From positions 11,444-75,443 of the forward strand of contig CAZQHE010000002.1 of the NCBI GenBank assembly GCA_964593155.1: DNA of 64,000 nt, written 5' to 3'. Below, piece after piece: positions 9,259 to 17,882 of this stretch; position 1 is the first letter of the stretch, and the number at the start of each line of letters is the position of its first letter. The DNA comes from JAJRXK01 sp964593155 (lineage in GTDB: Bacteria > Krumholzibacteriota > Krumholzibacteriia > JAJRXK01). The notes under the pieces were generated by a model. That model was given only the letters and a program-made list of their open reading frames with translations. It searched no databases and was not told where the DNA came from. Position numbers and translations under genes: made by a program.

Positions 9259-12200
9259 ATGCGCCGCGCCCTCTCCCTGGTTCTCGTCGGTCTGTTCCTC
9301 GGTGTTCCCGTCCACGCCGCCGAACCCGTGGTCCTCGATCTCGGCACCGATCCCGCGTTGCGGGTGACGTCGGTCTCGCTCGACGAGGTCACCGTGGAGG
9401 TCGACGTCGGTCGCCTGCGCTTCTTCGACGTGGAGACACCCGAGGGCACGTTCACGCAGGTGACGATCCCGGGGTTCCATCGCAGTCGGGAGATCGGGCG
9501 CCCCGCCGTTCCGGTCATGAACCGTCTCGTGGCGATCCCGGACGGTGCCGAGGCCTCCGTCGAGGTCGTCGAGGCGAAGACCCGGCGCGTGCGACTCGCC
9601 GACGTCGGGGTCGAGCACCGCCTCATGCCCGCCCAGCCGAGCCTGTCGAAGAGCGCCGATCCCGGGCCGCAGCCCTTCCACTTCGATCGGGCCGCCTACG
9701 CGACACCGGTCACGCTCGACGACCTCGAGTTGGCGGGGATGGTCGAGCAGGGCCGATTGCGGGCGCTCGACTTCGGTCGCCTCGAGGTTCGTCCGGTGGC
9801 CTACGATCCGGTCCGCGAGGAGCTGGAGGTCGCCGAGAGCCTGCGTCTGCGTGTGCGCTTCGAGGGAGGGCGACCGGGCACGACGGAAGACCTGCTGGCG
9901 CGCACCCGCAGCCCCTTCTTCGACGGTGTCTACGGCCGCTTCGCGGGCAGCAAGGGGCTGCACGAGTCCTACCCGGACGTCGTGCGCGACGAAGTGACCT
10001 ACGTCGTCGTCACGCCGCCCGAGTTCGAAGCCGGGCTCGAGGACTTCGTGGCCTGGAAGACCGAGCGCGGCTTCCACGTGGAGGTCGGCGTGATCGGCAC
10101 GCCGGAGGTGGGCAGCACCACCAGCAGCATCCAGAGCTATCTGCACGGTCTCTTCCACGGGGCCACGCCCCAGCAGCCGGCTCCGAGCTTCGTGCTGTTC
10201 GTCGGCGACGTGGCGCAGTGTCCCACGTGGACCGTCAGCGGCAACGCCACCGACCGTCCCTACTGCACGGTGGACGGCGACGGGATCCCGGACATGTACT
10301 ACGGACGGTTCTCGGCCACGAACGCCGCGGAACTGCAGGCCATCGTGGACAAGACGATGACCTACGACACCCTGTCGATGGCCGATCCGAGCTATCTGGG
10401 CGACGTCGTGCTGATCGCCGGTGCCGACGCCAGCTGGGCCCCCACGCACGGCAACGGCACCATCAACTACGGAACCGACAACTACTTCGATGCCGCCCAC
10501 GGAATCGACGCCGACGTCCATCTCTACCCGCAGTCGCAGTACGATGCCTCGCTCATCGTGAGCGAGGTCGGCCAGGGCCGCGGGTTCGTCAACTACACCG
10601 CGCACGGAAGCCGCACGAGCTGGGCCGATCCGAGCTTCACGCAGTCCGACATCGCGGGACTGCAGAACGTCGACGAGTACGGGCTGGTGATCGGCAACTG
10701 CTGCCTGACGTCGACCTACGACTACGCCGAGTGCTTCGCCGAGTCGTGGTTGCGCGCGCCCGACCGCGGAGCGATCGGCTACATCGGAGGCTCGAACTCG
10801 ACCTACTGGGACGAGGACGTCTACTGGAGCGTGGGGTCCACCGCGTCGATCACGGCCGACATGCCCTTCGAGAACACGGGCCTGGGCGCGTATGACGGTC
10901 TCTTCCACGACCACGGCGAGGACGAGGACCAGTGGTACGTGACGCAGCACGCGGTGGCCTTCTGCGGCAATCTTGCCGTGCAGGAATCGGGTTCGAGCCG
11001 CACCGACTACTACTGGGACATCTACAACCTCATGGGAGATCCGTCCCTGCCGGTCCATGTGGGCGTTCCAGAGGCGAATCCGGTGGTCCACGCCGACAAC
11101 CTGGTCGCGAACCAGACGTCGATCACCGTGTCCGCCGCGGTCGGTAGCTATGTCGGCGTGAGTCAGGACGGGGTTCTCCTGGGGGCGGGGACGGTCCACG
11201 ACGGTGCGACCGACGTGACCATCGACTACCTCCAGCCGTTGCAGGCGGGGGTAGCGGCCCGCATCGTGGTGACCGGACAGAACCTCGCCCCCTACGTGAC
11301 CGACCTCCCGGTCGCGGCTCCGAGCGAGGTCACGATCAGTCCCGTGGAGCTGCCCAGCGGGGTCCCGACCGAGGTCGCAGTCCGTGTGCTGCGCAACGAC
11401 GGGGTGACCCCCATCCCCGGCGTCGAGGTGCGGGTGAGCGACCCCATGGACTACGAGGTCACCGCCTTCACCGACTCGGCGGGCCGGGCCACGGTGGATG
11501 TCGACTACCCCTACGGAACCGCGCTCGGAGTGCGTGGAACGCACCCCACGGAGGGCTTCCTCTTCGACGAGCAGCTCACGGTGACCGCCGCGCCGCTCGT
11601 CGAGCCCGACCTCACGGTGAGTACCGAGTTCGGACTCGTCGATCTGTTCGGCATGAACCTGCAGAGCACGATCGTCGCCAGCAGCCAGACACCGGGCACG
11701 ACCCTGGTGGCCTACGTGCCCGGTCTCGGCCGCATGGAATCGACGTCCGACACCCTGGTCTGCACGCCCACCCAGGGTGGCGAGGTGCGCGCCTTCCTCC
11801 TGGTGTCCGGACATCAGATCCACGCCGAGACCTTCCCCGTGCTCACGCAGGGCAGCGTGCGCGGCACCGTGCAGCTCGAGGGCGAGACCGACTTCTCCGG
11901 TGTGACGGTCGCGGCATCGCCCGGAGGAGCCAGCACGGTCACCGCTGCCGACGGCAGCTATCTGCTGACCGGCCTCGAGCCCGGCGACCACACCCTGACC
12001 GCCGAGCGCGAGGGGTTCTCGGTCGGGACGACGCCTCTCACCCTGGGCGAGGGCGAGCACCTCGACGGCGTCGACTTCGCCCTGTCGATCGTGTACGAGA
12101 TCGAGGTCTGCGAGGACGCTGCGCTGGCCATTCCCGACGACTTCACCCGTGGGGTGACCTCGACCATGGAGGTCGCGTCGGCCGGCGAGATCACGTGGGC

Positions 12201-12780
12201 CCGCGTGCATCTCGACCTCACCCACACCTACCAGGGTGACCTGATCGTTCAACTGATCTCGCCGTCGGGAACCACGGTCGTCCTGCACGATCGCAGCGGT
12301 GGGTCGGTCGACGACATCGTCGGCTGGTATCCCGATGCCCTGATGCCGTCCGAGAGCCTCGACGCGTTCGCCGGCGAGGACATGGCGGGGAGCTGGCGTC
12401 TGCACGTGAGCGACAACGCCGGTTACGACACCGGGACGTTGAACTCGTGGTGCCTGAACCTGGGCTACGCCGGCGGTACGGTCACCGCGGTGAAGGCGCC
12501 CCGGACCCTCGGCCTCGAGCGCAACGTTCCGAATCCCTTCAACCCCAGCACCACGATCGCGTTCTCGATTCCGCGGGAGGGCGAGGTCCGACTCACGGTC
12601 TACGACCTGCGTGGCCGCCGGGTGGCCACTCTGGTCGACACCGTGCTCCCGGCGGGCCCCCATCGCCGGACCTGGGACGGGTGCGACGATCGCGGGCGTC
12701 CGCTGGCCAGTGGAACGTACTTCTATCGTCTGAACACGGGTGATCGCGCGTTGAGCCGGAAGATGCTGTTGTTGAAATAG
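9259..12780 (+). CDS. secreted C25 (gingipain-type) cysteine protease, multidomain
   Basis: This is a predicted exported protease of 1173 aa. It starts at ATG 9259 with a clear signal peptide (RRALSLVLVGLFLGVPVHA). Residues about 25-260 resemble the gingipain propeptide. The caspase-like C25 domain follows, with the catalytic His in NYTAHGSRTSW (H449) and Cys in IGNCCLT (C481/C482); the His to second-Cys spacing of 33 equals that of gingipain R. Further on are an adhesin-like Ig region, a carboxypeptidase-regulatory-like beta domain (about 866-940), a proprotein-convertase P domain (about 955-1072, with HTYQGDLIVQLISPSG) and a C-terminal FlgD-like module (1084-1173: NVPNPFNPST, ending YRLNTGDRALSRKMLLLK). 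That last module is the usual anchor or type IX sorting-type end in FCB bacteria. Function inferred: extracellular proteolysis. Confidence 0.85.
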   Translation: MRRALSLVLVGLFLGVPVHAAEPVVLDLGTDPALRVTSVSLDEVTVEVDVGRLRFFDVETPEGTFTQVTIPGFHRSREIGRPAVPVMNRLVAIPDGAEASVEVVEAKTRRVRLADVGVEHRLMPAQPSLSKSADPGPQPFHFDRAAYATPVTLDDLELAGMVEQGRLRALDFGRLEVRPVAYDPVREELEVAESLRLRVRFEGGRPGTTEDLLARTRSPFFDGVYGRFAGSKGLHESYPDVVRDEVTYVVVTPPEFEAGLEDFVAWKTERGFHVEVGVIGTPEVGSTTSSIQSYLHGLFHGATPQQPAPSFVLFVGDVAQCPTWTVSGNATDRPYCTVDGDGIPDMYYGRFSATNAAELQAIVDKTMTYDTLSMADPSYLGDVVLIAGADASWAPTHGNGTINYGTDNYFDAAHGIDADVHLYPQSQYDASLIVSEVGQGRGFVNYTAHGSRTSWADPSFTQSDIAGLQNVDEYGLVIGNCCLTSTYDYAECFAESWLRAPDRGAIGYIGGSNSTYWDEDVYWSVGSTASITADMPFENTGLGAYDGLFHDHGEDEDQWYVTQHAVAFCGNLAVQESGSSRTDYYWDIYNLMGDPSLPVHVGVPEANPVVHADNLVANQTSITVSAAVGSYVGVSQDGVLLGAGTVHDGATDVTIDYLQPLQAGVAARIVVTGQNLAPYVTDLPVAAPSEVTISPVELPSGVPTEVAVRVLRNDGVTPIPGVEVRVSDPMDYEVTAFTDSAGRATVDVDYPYGTALGVRGTHPTEGFLFDEQLTVTAAPLVEPDLTVSTEFGLVDLFGMNLQSTIVASSQTPGTTLVAYVPGLGRMESTSDTLVCTPTQGGEVRAFLLVSGHQIHAETFPVLTQGSVRGTVQLEGETDFSGVTVAASPGGASTVTAADGSYLLTGLEPGDHTLTAEREGFSVGTTPLTLGEGEHLDGVDFALSIVYEIEVCEDAALAIPDDFTRGVTSTMEVASAGEITWARVHLDLTHTYQGDLIVQLISPSGTTVVLHDRSGGSVDDIVGWYPDALMPSESLDAFAGEDMAGSWRLHVSDNAGYDTGTLNSWCLNLGYAGGTVTAVKAPRTLGLERNVPNPFNPSTTIAFSIPREGEVRLTVYDLRGRRVATLVDTVLPAGPHRRTWDGCDDRGRPLASGTYFYRLNTGDRALSRKMLLLK

Positions 12781-12785
12781 TTCGC

Positions 12786-13349
12786 CTACGTCACGTTCGG
12801 CAGCAGGTCGGGCCGGTGGGTGGCCAGCCACCAGATCCCGCACACGACCAGTGCGTGACGGATCCGGCCCGAGGCGATCGCGCCGGGAACGTCACCCACC
12901 GGCATGGTACTGACCTCGATGTCCTCGCCCACGTCCAGTTCGAGGTCGTGCGCGCGGCGACAGCCCTCCACGAGATAGGTGTGGCATAGGTTGCCCAGGA
13001 TCGCGGGATTCGGCTGGACGGCGCCCATCGCCGTGACGCGGGTTCCCTCGTAGCCGGTCTCCTCGCGCAGCTCGCGCACGGCGGTGTCGCGCGGAGACTC
13101 TCCGGGATCGACGATACCGCCGGGGATCTCCAGCGTGACGTCGTCGATTCCGTGCCGGTACTGCTCCACGAGCACGAGTTCGTGCTCGGTGGTCACGGCC
13201 ACCACGTTCACCCAGTCGCGGGTCTCGAGCAGATTGATGTCGCGGACCACCCCGTTGCGTGGGTTGCGCATCATCTGCAGGGTCAGGTCGAAGATCCGGG
13301 TGCGGGCAACGGTCTCCTGCGACAGTCGCTCCCACTTCTGGACGGCCAT
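12786..13349 (-). CDS. NUDIX hydrolase, ADP-ribose pyrophosphatase-like
   Basis: A 187 aa protein with a complete NUDIX box at residues 78-100 (GGIVDPGESP, then the R-E-L-x-E-E-x-G-Y core). NUDIX enzymes hydrolyse nucleoside diphosphates linked to another moiety. The upstream YRHGIDDVTLEIPGG segment and overall length fit the ADP-ribose/NDP-sugar pyrophosphatase (NudF/YffH-like) branch, but the substrate is not fixed by sequence. I chose ATG at 13349 (MAVQKWERLS) because the open frame further upstream is Arg-rich read-through without family similarity. It is the last of a leftward group after the kinase-like and methyltransferase genes (gap 22 bases). Its stop is 6 bases from the convergent protease gene. 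Confidence 0.88.
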   Translation of the reverse strand: MAVQKWERLSQETVARTRIFDLTLQMMRNPRNGVVRDINLLETRDWVNVVAVTTEHELVLVEQYRHGIDDVTLEIPGGIVDPGESPRDTAVRELREETGYEGTRVTAMGAVQPNPAILGNLCHTYLVEGCRRAHDLELDVGEDIEVSTMPVGDVPGAIASGRIRHALVVCGIWWLATHRPDLLPNVT

Positions 13350-13371
13350 GGTGTCTCTCCGGGGTCGGGGC

Positions 13372-14241
13372 TCAGTCGCGGCCGGAACGGCGCTTCGGCG
13401 GACGCCGTGTTCCGGCGCGTCCGGTCCCGCCACGGGTGGCGGTCTTCTTCCCGCCGCGTCCGCCGCGCGTCGTCTTCTTCTTCGCCGCGCCGCGCCCCGG
13501 TCGGGCCGAGACCTTCTTCGCCGGCTTCGGCTTGTACATGATGAAGAGGTAGTTGAAGCCCCGCAGGAAGAAATTGCCCTCGGCCGCCGCATCGTGCCAG
13601 TTGCGGCGCTCGAGCGACTTGTTGTGGCGCACCACGGCCACGATGTCCTCGCACAGGAACAGCTGGCTCAGCATGGCGAAGAGCTTGAAGCCGATCGGCT
13701 CGAGCGGAGATCCCTTCTTCGCACTGTCGCTCACGTACAGGGCCATGTGGCGCTCGGGCTTGAGCACGCGGTGGATCTCGAGGATCACCTTCTCCATGGC
13801 CTCGTAGTAGGCATGGCCACGACGCGCGTCGAGCTCGCCGATGCACTCGGGGCGGCCCGAGTACTTCACGTGTGTGGAGTACGGCGGGTCGACGAACACG
13901 AAGTCGGCCTTGCCGGTCTCCAGCGGCAGGTCGCGGGCGTCGGCGCGGAAGATGTCGTCGCGGGTGGGTTCGACGTCGTAGGCCAGGGCCCGGCGGTTCA
14001 GGTCGCGCGCCACGTCGAGCGTGGTTCCACTGCCCGCCATGGGATCGACCACCAGCCACTTCTCGCGCGTGTAGCGTTGCAGCAGGTTCCAGATCACGTA
14101 GCTGGGCGTGGCTCCGGCGTAGCCGGTGTCGCCCTGTCGGCCCCGGCTCTGCCCTCCACGGTAGTTCTGCGAAGGGAAGTCCCACAGCGTGGTCGTCATC
14201 AGCGGAACGTTCGGAGCGGCGGTGCGCTTCTCGCGGGCCAA
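13372..14241 (-). CDS. DNA methyltransferase (N6-A/N4-C type) with basic histone-like tail
   Basis: A 289 aa amino-methyltransferase. The SAM motif VVDPMAGSGTTLDVA is near residues 64-78 and the catalytic motif FVDPPYSTHVKY follows at about 115-126; D-P-P-Y is the class signature for exocyclic amino methylation. SAM motif first and catalytic motif second recalls the gamma order. The N-terminal WDFPSQNYRGGQ is like other N4/N6 methylases. The last 48 residues are a Lys/Arg/Gly tail (PGRGAAKKKTTRGGRGGKK), resembling AT-hook or histone H1 tails, and probably hold DNA non-specifically. No restriction endonuclease gene is nearby, so this looks like an orphan enzyme. An RNA substrate cannot be excluded. 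Confidence 0.8.
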   Translation of the reverse strand: MAREKRTAAPNVPLMTTTLWDFPSQNYRGGQSRGRQGDTGYAGATPSYVIWNLLQRYTREKWLVVDPMAGSGTTLDVARDLNRRALAYDVEPTRDDIFRADARDLPLETGKADFVFVDPPYSTHVKYSGRPECIGELDARRGHAYYEAMEKVILEIHRVLKPERHMALYVSDSAKKGSPLEPIGFKLFAMLSQLFLCEDIVAVVRHNKSLERRNWHDAAAEGNFFLRGFNYLFIMYKPKPAKKVSARPGRGAAKKKTTRGGRGGKKTATRGGTGRAGTRRPPKRRSGRD

Positions 14242-14266
14242 GGCCCACCTCGTTTCGTGCGGGGAC

Positions 14267-15142
14267 TCAGGTGAGCTTGCGGCCGGATTCGCGCCCCACG
14301 GCGAAGACCTGGGTCGCGACCGCCGCGGGCCGCCGCAGAGCGTCCAGCCAACGCGTCCAGTGGTCCCGGATCTCCATCTCGCGGGCCTGCCGGTGTTCGC
14401 GCAGACGGCGTTCGAGTTCCCGGATCAACAGCTCGCGGAAGACGGGCTCGCGTGGTGGCAGCCCACCGGCGTCGATGTAGGACTCGTAGAACACACGGCC
14501 GAGGTGGGGTCGTGGCTCCGCTTCGCAGATCGCCATCTCGACCAGGTCGGCCTCGGGGGGACCCCAGGCACAGAAGCTCCAGTCGATGACCCCGCTGATC
14601 GCCCAGCCGTCACGGTCGTGACTCTCGACCAGCAGATTGCCCAGATGCGCGTCTCCGTGCAACAAGCAGGTCTGCGAAAGAGGTGGATCGACGGTGACGG
14701 TCCGGATCATCGTCGGGTCGTCCTCGTCGCGCTCGATGCGGTGCAGGGCGGCCAGCGAGCGTCCCAGCTCGATGCAGATGCGGCTGAGGTCCGGACTCGT
14801 GTCGCCGCTCCGCCGCAGCGAGCTGGCCCGCGTGCCGGCGAGGATGGGCTCGAGACTCGCCTCGGGCAGACCGACCGAGGGCAGGAGCTCCACCGGATGC
14901 GGCGTGGGCACGACCTGCGAAGCGCGGAGGGCGGCCTCGGCCTCGGCCTGCAGGACCGGGCGCAGACGATCGACGAACTCGGAACGTGGCAGGCGCAGCA
15001 GGCGCATCGGGCCGTCGTCGAGCTCGACCACGAAGAGGTGGTGTTGACTCCCGGTCCCGGCGGGTTCGATCTGCCGGGGGGCGTATCCGCCGCGGACCAG
15101 GACGTCACGGGCGCGTTCGGACGCGGAGTCGGGCGTGGTCAA
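14267..15142 (-). CDS. aminoglycoside phosphotransferase (APH)-fold kinase
   Basis: A protein-kinase-like phosphotransferase of about 291 aa. The catalytic loop is CLLHGDAHLGNLLVES (Brenner-type HxDxxxxN), and the metal-binding segment is ISGVIDWSFCAWG. These are hallmarks of the APH/choline kinase family. The actual substrate (sugar, amino alcohol, antibiotic or other) cannot be read from the sequence, and drug resistance should not be assumed. The best start is TTG at 15142, eight bases after AGAGGAG; codons further upstream look non-coding. First of a leftward group of three, 25 bases before the methyltransferase gene. Confidence 0.75.
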   Translation of the reverse strand: MTTPDSASERARDVLVRGGYAPRQIEPAGTGSQHHLFVVELDDGPMRLLRLPRSEFVDRLRPVLQAEAEAALRASQVVPTPHPVELLPSVGLPEASLEPILAGTRASSLRRSGDTSPDLSRICIELGRSLAALHRIERDEDDPTMIRTVTVDPPLSQTCLLHGDAHLGNLLVESHDRDGWAISGVIDWSFCAWGPPEADLVEMAICEAEPRPHLGRVFYESYIDAGGLPPREPVFRELLIRELERRLREHRQAREMEIRDHWTRWLDALRRPAAVATQVFAVGRESGRKLT

Positions 15143-15326
15143 TCCAGCTCCTCTGTCGGGCAGTGAGTCGCCCCATGGTAGCCCCGGAATCCCTCGTCGA
15201 ACAGGGACGAGCCGAACCGGGGCTCGATCCGTGACGCGGGCCGTTCCGTCCCCTAGACTCGCGGCTGTTTCCCCCGTCGTGCCCGGAGGCGTCTCCGTCG
15301 CACGTGAGGCCCCCTCGGAAGTCCGC

Positions 15327-17549
15327 ATGAATCCACGCAAAGGCCGCTGTTCTCTCGTCATCGTCCTCTTGTTGCTCCTCGTGGTGCCCTCGGCGGCGCG
15401 TGGAGCGCGCCAGGTGGTCGCCGCCCGTGTCGACACGCCGCCGGCGCTCGACGGCTGGCTGCGCGAGCCGGTGTGGGACCGGACGCCGCCGACCGCCGAC
15501 TTCGTACAGCAGCGCCCCGACACCGGTGCACCGTCGACGGCCAAGACGACGGTGCGTCTGCTCTTCGACGACGACGCGCTGTACGTGGGATTCCGCTGCG
15601 ACGAGCCCCACTCGGCCGGGGTGCTGGGCCGCGCGCTGGGTCGTGACAGCGACTTCGCCGACGAGGACTACTTCCGGCTGGTGCTCGACACCTTCGACGA
15701 CGATCTGAGCGCCTTCGTCTTCACCGTGAATCCGAACGGCGCGCGCAGCGACCGTCTGGTGCGCAACGAGGGCGAGTACCAGAACCTCGACTGGGACGGT
15801 ATCTGGTCGGTGCGCACGCAGGTGACCGCCGACGGGTGGCAGGGCGAGATGCGCGTTCCGTGGCGGACCCTGCGCTTCCCACGGCGCGACGCGCTGTCGA
15901 TGGGGGTGAACTTCGAGCGCCAGCGCCGCCGGGTGAACGAGCAGAGCCACTGGTCGGCGGTGCCGCGGGAATTCACGGTGTACCGCGTGGGTCTGGCGGG
16001 ACGGCTGGAGGGCCTGCGCGCGATCGACCCCGGACGGAACGTCGTCCTGCGCCCCTACGTGCTCGGCCGCGCCAGTCGTGGGGCCTCGGACGACTGGGAC
16101 ACCGATTCGGAGATCGGCCTCGACGCCAAGGTCGGTCTGGGACCGTCGCTCACCCTCGATCTCACCGTGAACACGGATTTCGCGCAGGTGGAGGTCGACG
16201 ACCAGATCGTCAACGTCACGCGCTTCGACGTGGAATTCCCCGAGAAACGCGAATTCTTCCTCGAGAAGGCCAACCTGTTCCGCTTCGGGTCGGCGCGGAA
16301 CCAACTCTTCTACAGTCGAACCATCGGCCTGGACGCCCGGGGCCGCACTCTGCCGATCGACTACGGAGCGCGACTGACCGGCCGCGTCGACGACACCGAG
16401 ATCGGTGTCCTGGCGATCGAGCAGGACGGTGCACGCGGACTGCCCACGCGCCGCTTCGGCGTGGTGCGCCTGCGGCACGACGTCGGGGCGCGTTCGAGCG
16501 TGGGGCTCATGATCACGCACCGGAACTCCGCCGACGACGGCGAGATCGGCGAGCCCGACGACACCGCGATCGGCGTCGACGGCGACCTGAACCCGACCGA
16601 TCGCCTGCTCGTGTCCGGGTACACGGCTGTCGACGAGCGCCGCGGCGCCGGCCCCGACGCCTTCACCTGGGGGCTGCGCGCGCGTTGGAGCCATCCCTCG
16701 TACCGCATCACGGCACTGCACGAGGCGGTGGGCAGCGACTACGACCCGGCGACCGGCTTCGTCAACCTGCGCAGCGCGCCGGGCGTGGGCGTGAACGTGT
16801 ACGCGGCCGGGGTCACGCACGCCCCCGAGCCGAATCTCTCGTGGCTGCGACGCTTCGAGAACACGCTCGAGATCTACGCGCTCGACCGCCGCCGCGGTCC
16901 CCTCGAAGCGCGCTACCTGTTCGCCGGCAGCACCCTGGTGGGGCCATCGGAGGAGCGGGTCGGATTCTACTGGGAACGCGACTTCGACCGCCTGTTCGGA
17001 TTCGGGTTCCCGCTCGGACCCAATCCCGACGACACCTTCGACCTTCGCTTTTCCGCGGGCGAGTACACCTACGACTACTTCGGATTCGAACTACAGACCG
17101 ACCCCAGTCACTGGTGGACGGCGCGCGTCGACGGCGTGGCGGGGGAGTTCTTCGACGGCACGCGTACGAACGTGAACACCCGTGTCGACGTGCGCTTCGC
17201 ACCGCACGTGGTGATCGGGGCCGAGACCGTCTCCGAGCGCATCGAGCGCGACGCCGAAGACGGCGGAAAACGCCGATTCAACAGCGATCTGCTGCGTTTC
17301 CGGCTCGGCGTGGATCTGAACACCTCCTTCGGCGTGGACGTGTTCGCGCAGTACAACAGCGAACAGCGCCTGGGTCTGTCGCAGGTGCGCGCGCACTGGA
17401 TCTTCGGTGACGAGAGCGATCTGTACCTGGTGTTCAACGACGCGCGCGACGCCGACATCGTCGTCGGCAGCGATCGCTTCCGCGTGGATCTGGGCGACCG
17501 CCGACGCAACGACTGGACCCTGAAACTGTCGTACGCGCATCAACTCTGA
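15327..17549 (+). CDS. DUF5916 outer-membrane barrel with CBM9-like N-terminus
   Basis: A 740 aa exported protein. A signal peptide with a run of Leu and Val (CSLVIVLLLLLVVPSAARG) starts at ATG 15327, after GGAAG. Residues about 28-215 resemble a carbohydrate-binding family 9 domain (RVDTPPALDGWLREPVWDR; DALYVGFRCDEPH). The rest has the typical DUF5916 features: LDLTVNTDFAQVEVDDQIVN, the segment FPEKREFFLEKANLFRFG, and many amphipathic strands with a final -AHQL. Such proteins are common in FCB-group genomes and are taken to be outer-membrane barrels, possibly for glycan or other uptake; the function is not known. A TAGACT at about 15254-15259 may be its -10 box. Confidence 0.8.
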   Translation: MNPRKGRCSLVIVLLLLLVVPSAARGARQVVAARVDTPPALDGWLREPVWDRTPPTADFVQQRPDTGAPSTAKTTVRLLFDDDALYVGFRCDEPHSAGVLGRALGRDSDFADEDYFRLVLDTFDDDLSAFVFTVNPNGARSDRLVRNEGEYQNLDWDGIWSVRTQVTADGWQGEMRVPWRTLRFPRRDALSMGVNFERQRRRVNEQSHWSAVPREFTVYRVGLAGRLEGLRAIDPGRNVVLRPYVLGRASRGASDDWDTDSEIGLDAKVGLGPSLTLDLTVNTDFAQVEVDDQIVNVTRFDVEFPEKREFFLEKANLFRFGSARNQLFYSRTIGLDARGRTLPIDYGARLTGRVDDTEIGVLAIEQDGARGLPTRRFGVVRLRHDVGARSSVGLMITHRNSADDGEIGEPDDTAIGVDGDLNPTDRLLVSGYTAVDERRGAGPDAFTWGLRARWSHPSYRITALHEAVGSDYDPATGFVNLRSAPGVGVNVYAAGVTHAPEPNLSWLRRFENTLEIYALDRRRGPLEARYLFAGSTLVGPSEERVGFYWERDFDRLFGFGFPLGPNPDDTFDLRFSAGEYTYDYFGFELQTDPSHWWTARVDGVAGEFFDGTRTNVNTRVDVRFAPHVVIGAETVSERIERDAEDGGKRRFNSDLLRFRLGVDLNTSFGVDVFAQYNSEQRLGLSQVRAHWIFGDESDLYLVFNDARDADIVVGSDRFRVDLGDRRRNDWTLKLSYAHQL

Positions 17550-17562
17550 CCCACGAAAACCG

Positions 17563-17591
17563 TTGTCGTCGGTCGGGATCATCTCTATTGT
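17563..17591 (+). promoter_or_regulatory. sigma70-like promoter for the structured RNA
   Basis: TTGTCG (17563-17568) and TATTGT (17586-17591) are separated by exactly 17 bases, each matching four of six consensus positions. Transcription would begin near 17597-17600, at the GGGGG stretch. It lies just after the stop of the DUF5916 gene and before the stem-loops described in the next entry. Confidence 0.4.
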
Positions 17592-17597
17592 TGGGGG

Positions 17598-17796
17598 CGT
17601 CCAGGTGAATCGCGACGGCGCTCGCACCCGAGTCGCATCACCGAGAGCACAGCCACGCGATGCAGCGCAGAGGAATTCGCCGGGAGCCCAGGCTGCAAGA
17701 GGGCTGCCGACATCGCGAAGCCTCTGACGCGCGAGCAGGGAAGACGGAAGCCCTGCGTCCTGCCGGCGGTCGGTCACGACCGCCGGCTTCTTTCTT
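17598..17796 (+). ncRNA. unassigned structured RNA ending in an intrinsic terminator
   Basis: About 200 bases with no plausible protein but several perfect helices. P1: GGTGA/TCACC (17604-17608 with 17638-17642) enclosing GCGAC/GTCGC. P2: CGCGATG (17656-17662) with CATCGCG (17711-17717). A crossing helix joins GCGCAGAGG (17665-17673) to CCTCTGaCGC (17721-17730); it cannot nest with P2, so it is a pseudoknot or a switch alternative. P4: GCAGGG/CCCTGC (17735-17740 with 17751-17756). The unit ends in a terminator hairpin. I compared it by memory with 6S, SRP, RNase P, tmRNA, cobalamin, TPP, SAM, FMN, glycine and c-di-GMP RNAs and found no match. It could be a free sRNA or a leader that attenuates the yhaO-like gene 87 bases downstream. 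Confidence 0.5.
17762..17796 (+). terminator. intrinsic terminator of the structured RNA
   Basis: GCCGGCGGTCG (17762-17772) pairs perfectly over 11 bp with CGACCGCCGGC (17777-17787) around the tetraloop GTCA, followed by TTCTTTCTT. It lies upstream of, not after, the nearest rightward gene, which is why an sRNA or attenuating leader is proposed. Confidence 0.75.
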
Positions 17797-17882
17797 CCCC
17801 CGGCGATCCTCCTGCGTCTTGGCGATCGCGCGGGCTGGTGATAGACATCGCGGGTCGACGCACTCTCCTCCGAGGTCGGTTC

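Noticed and set aside
9178..12843. Long open frame of about 1221 codons antisense to the C25 protease
   Set aside because: No ribosome-binding site, no domain, and composition of a shadow frame.
17598..17796. Assignment of the structured RNA to 6S RNA
   Set aside because: 6S needs long-range pairing of the 5' and 3' arms; these arms are not complementary here.
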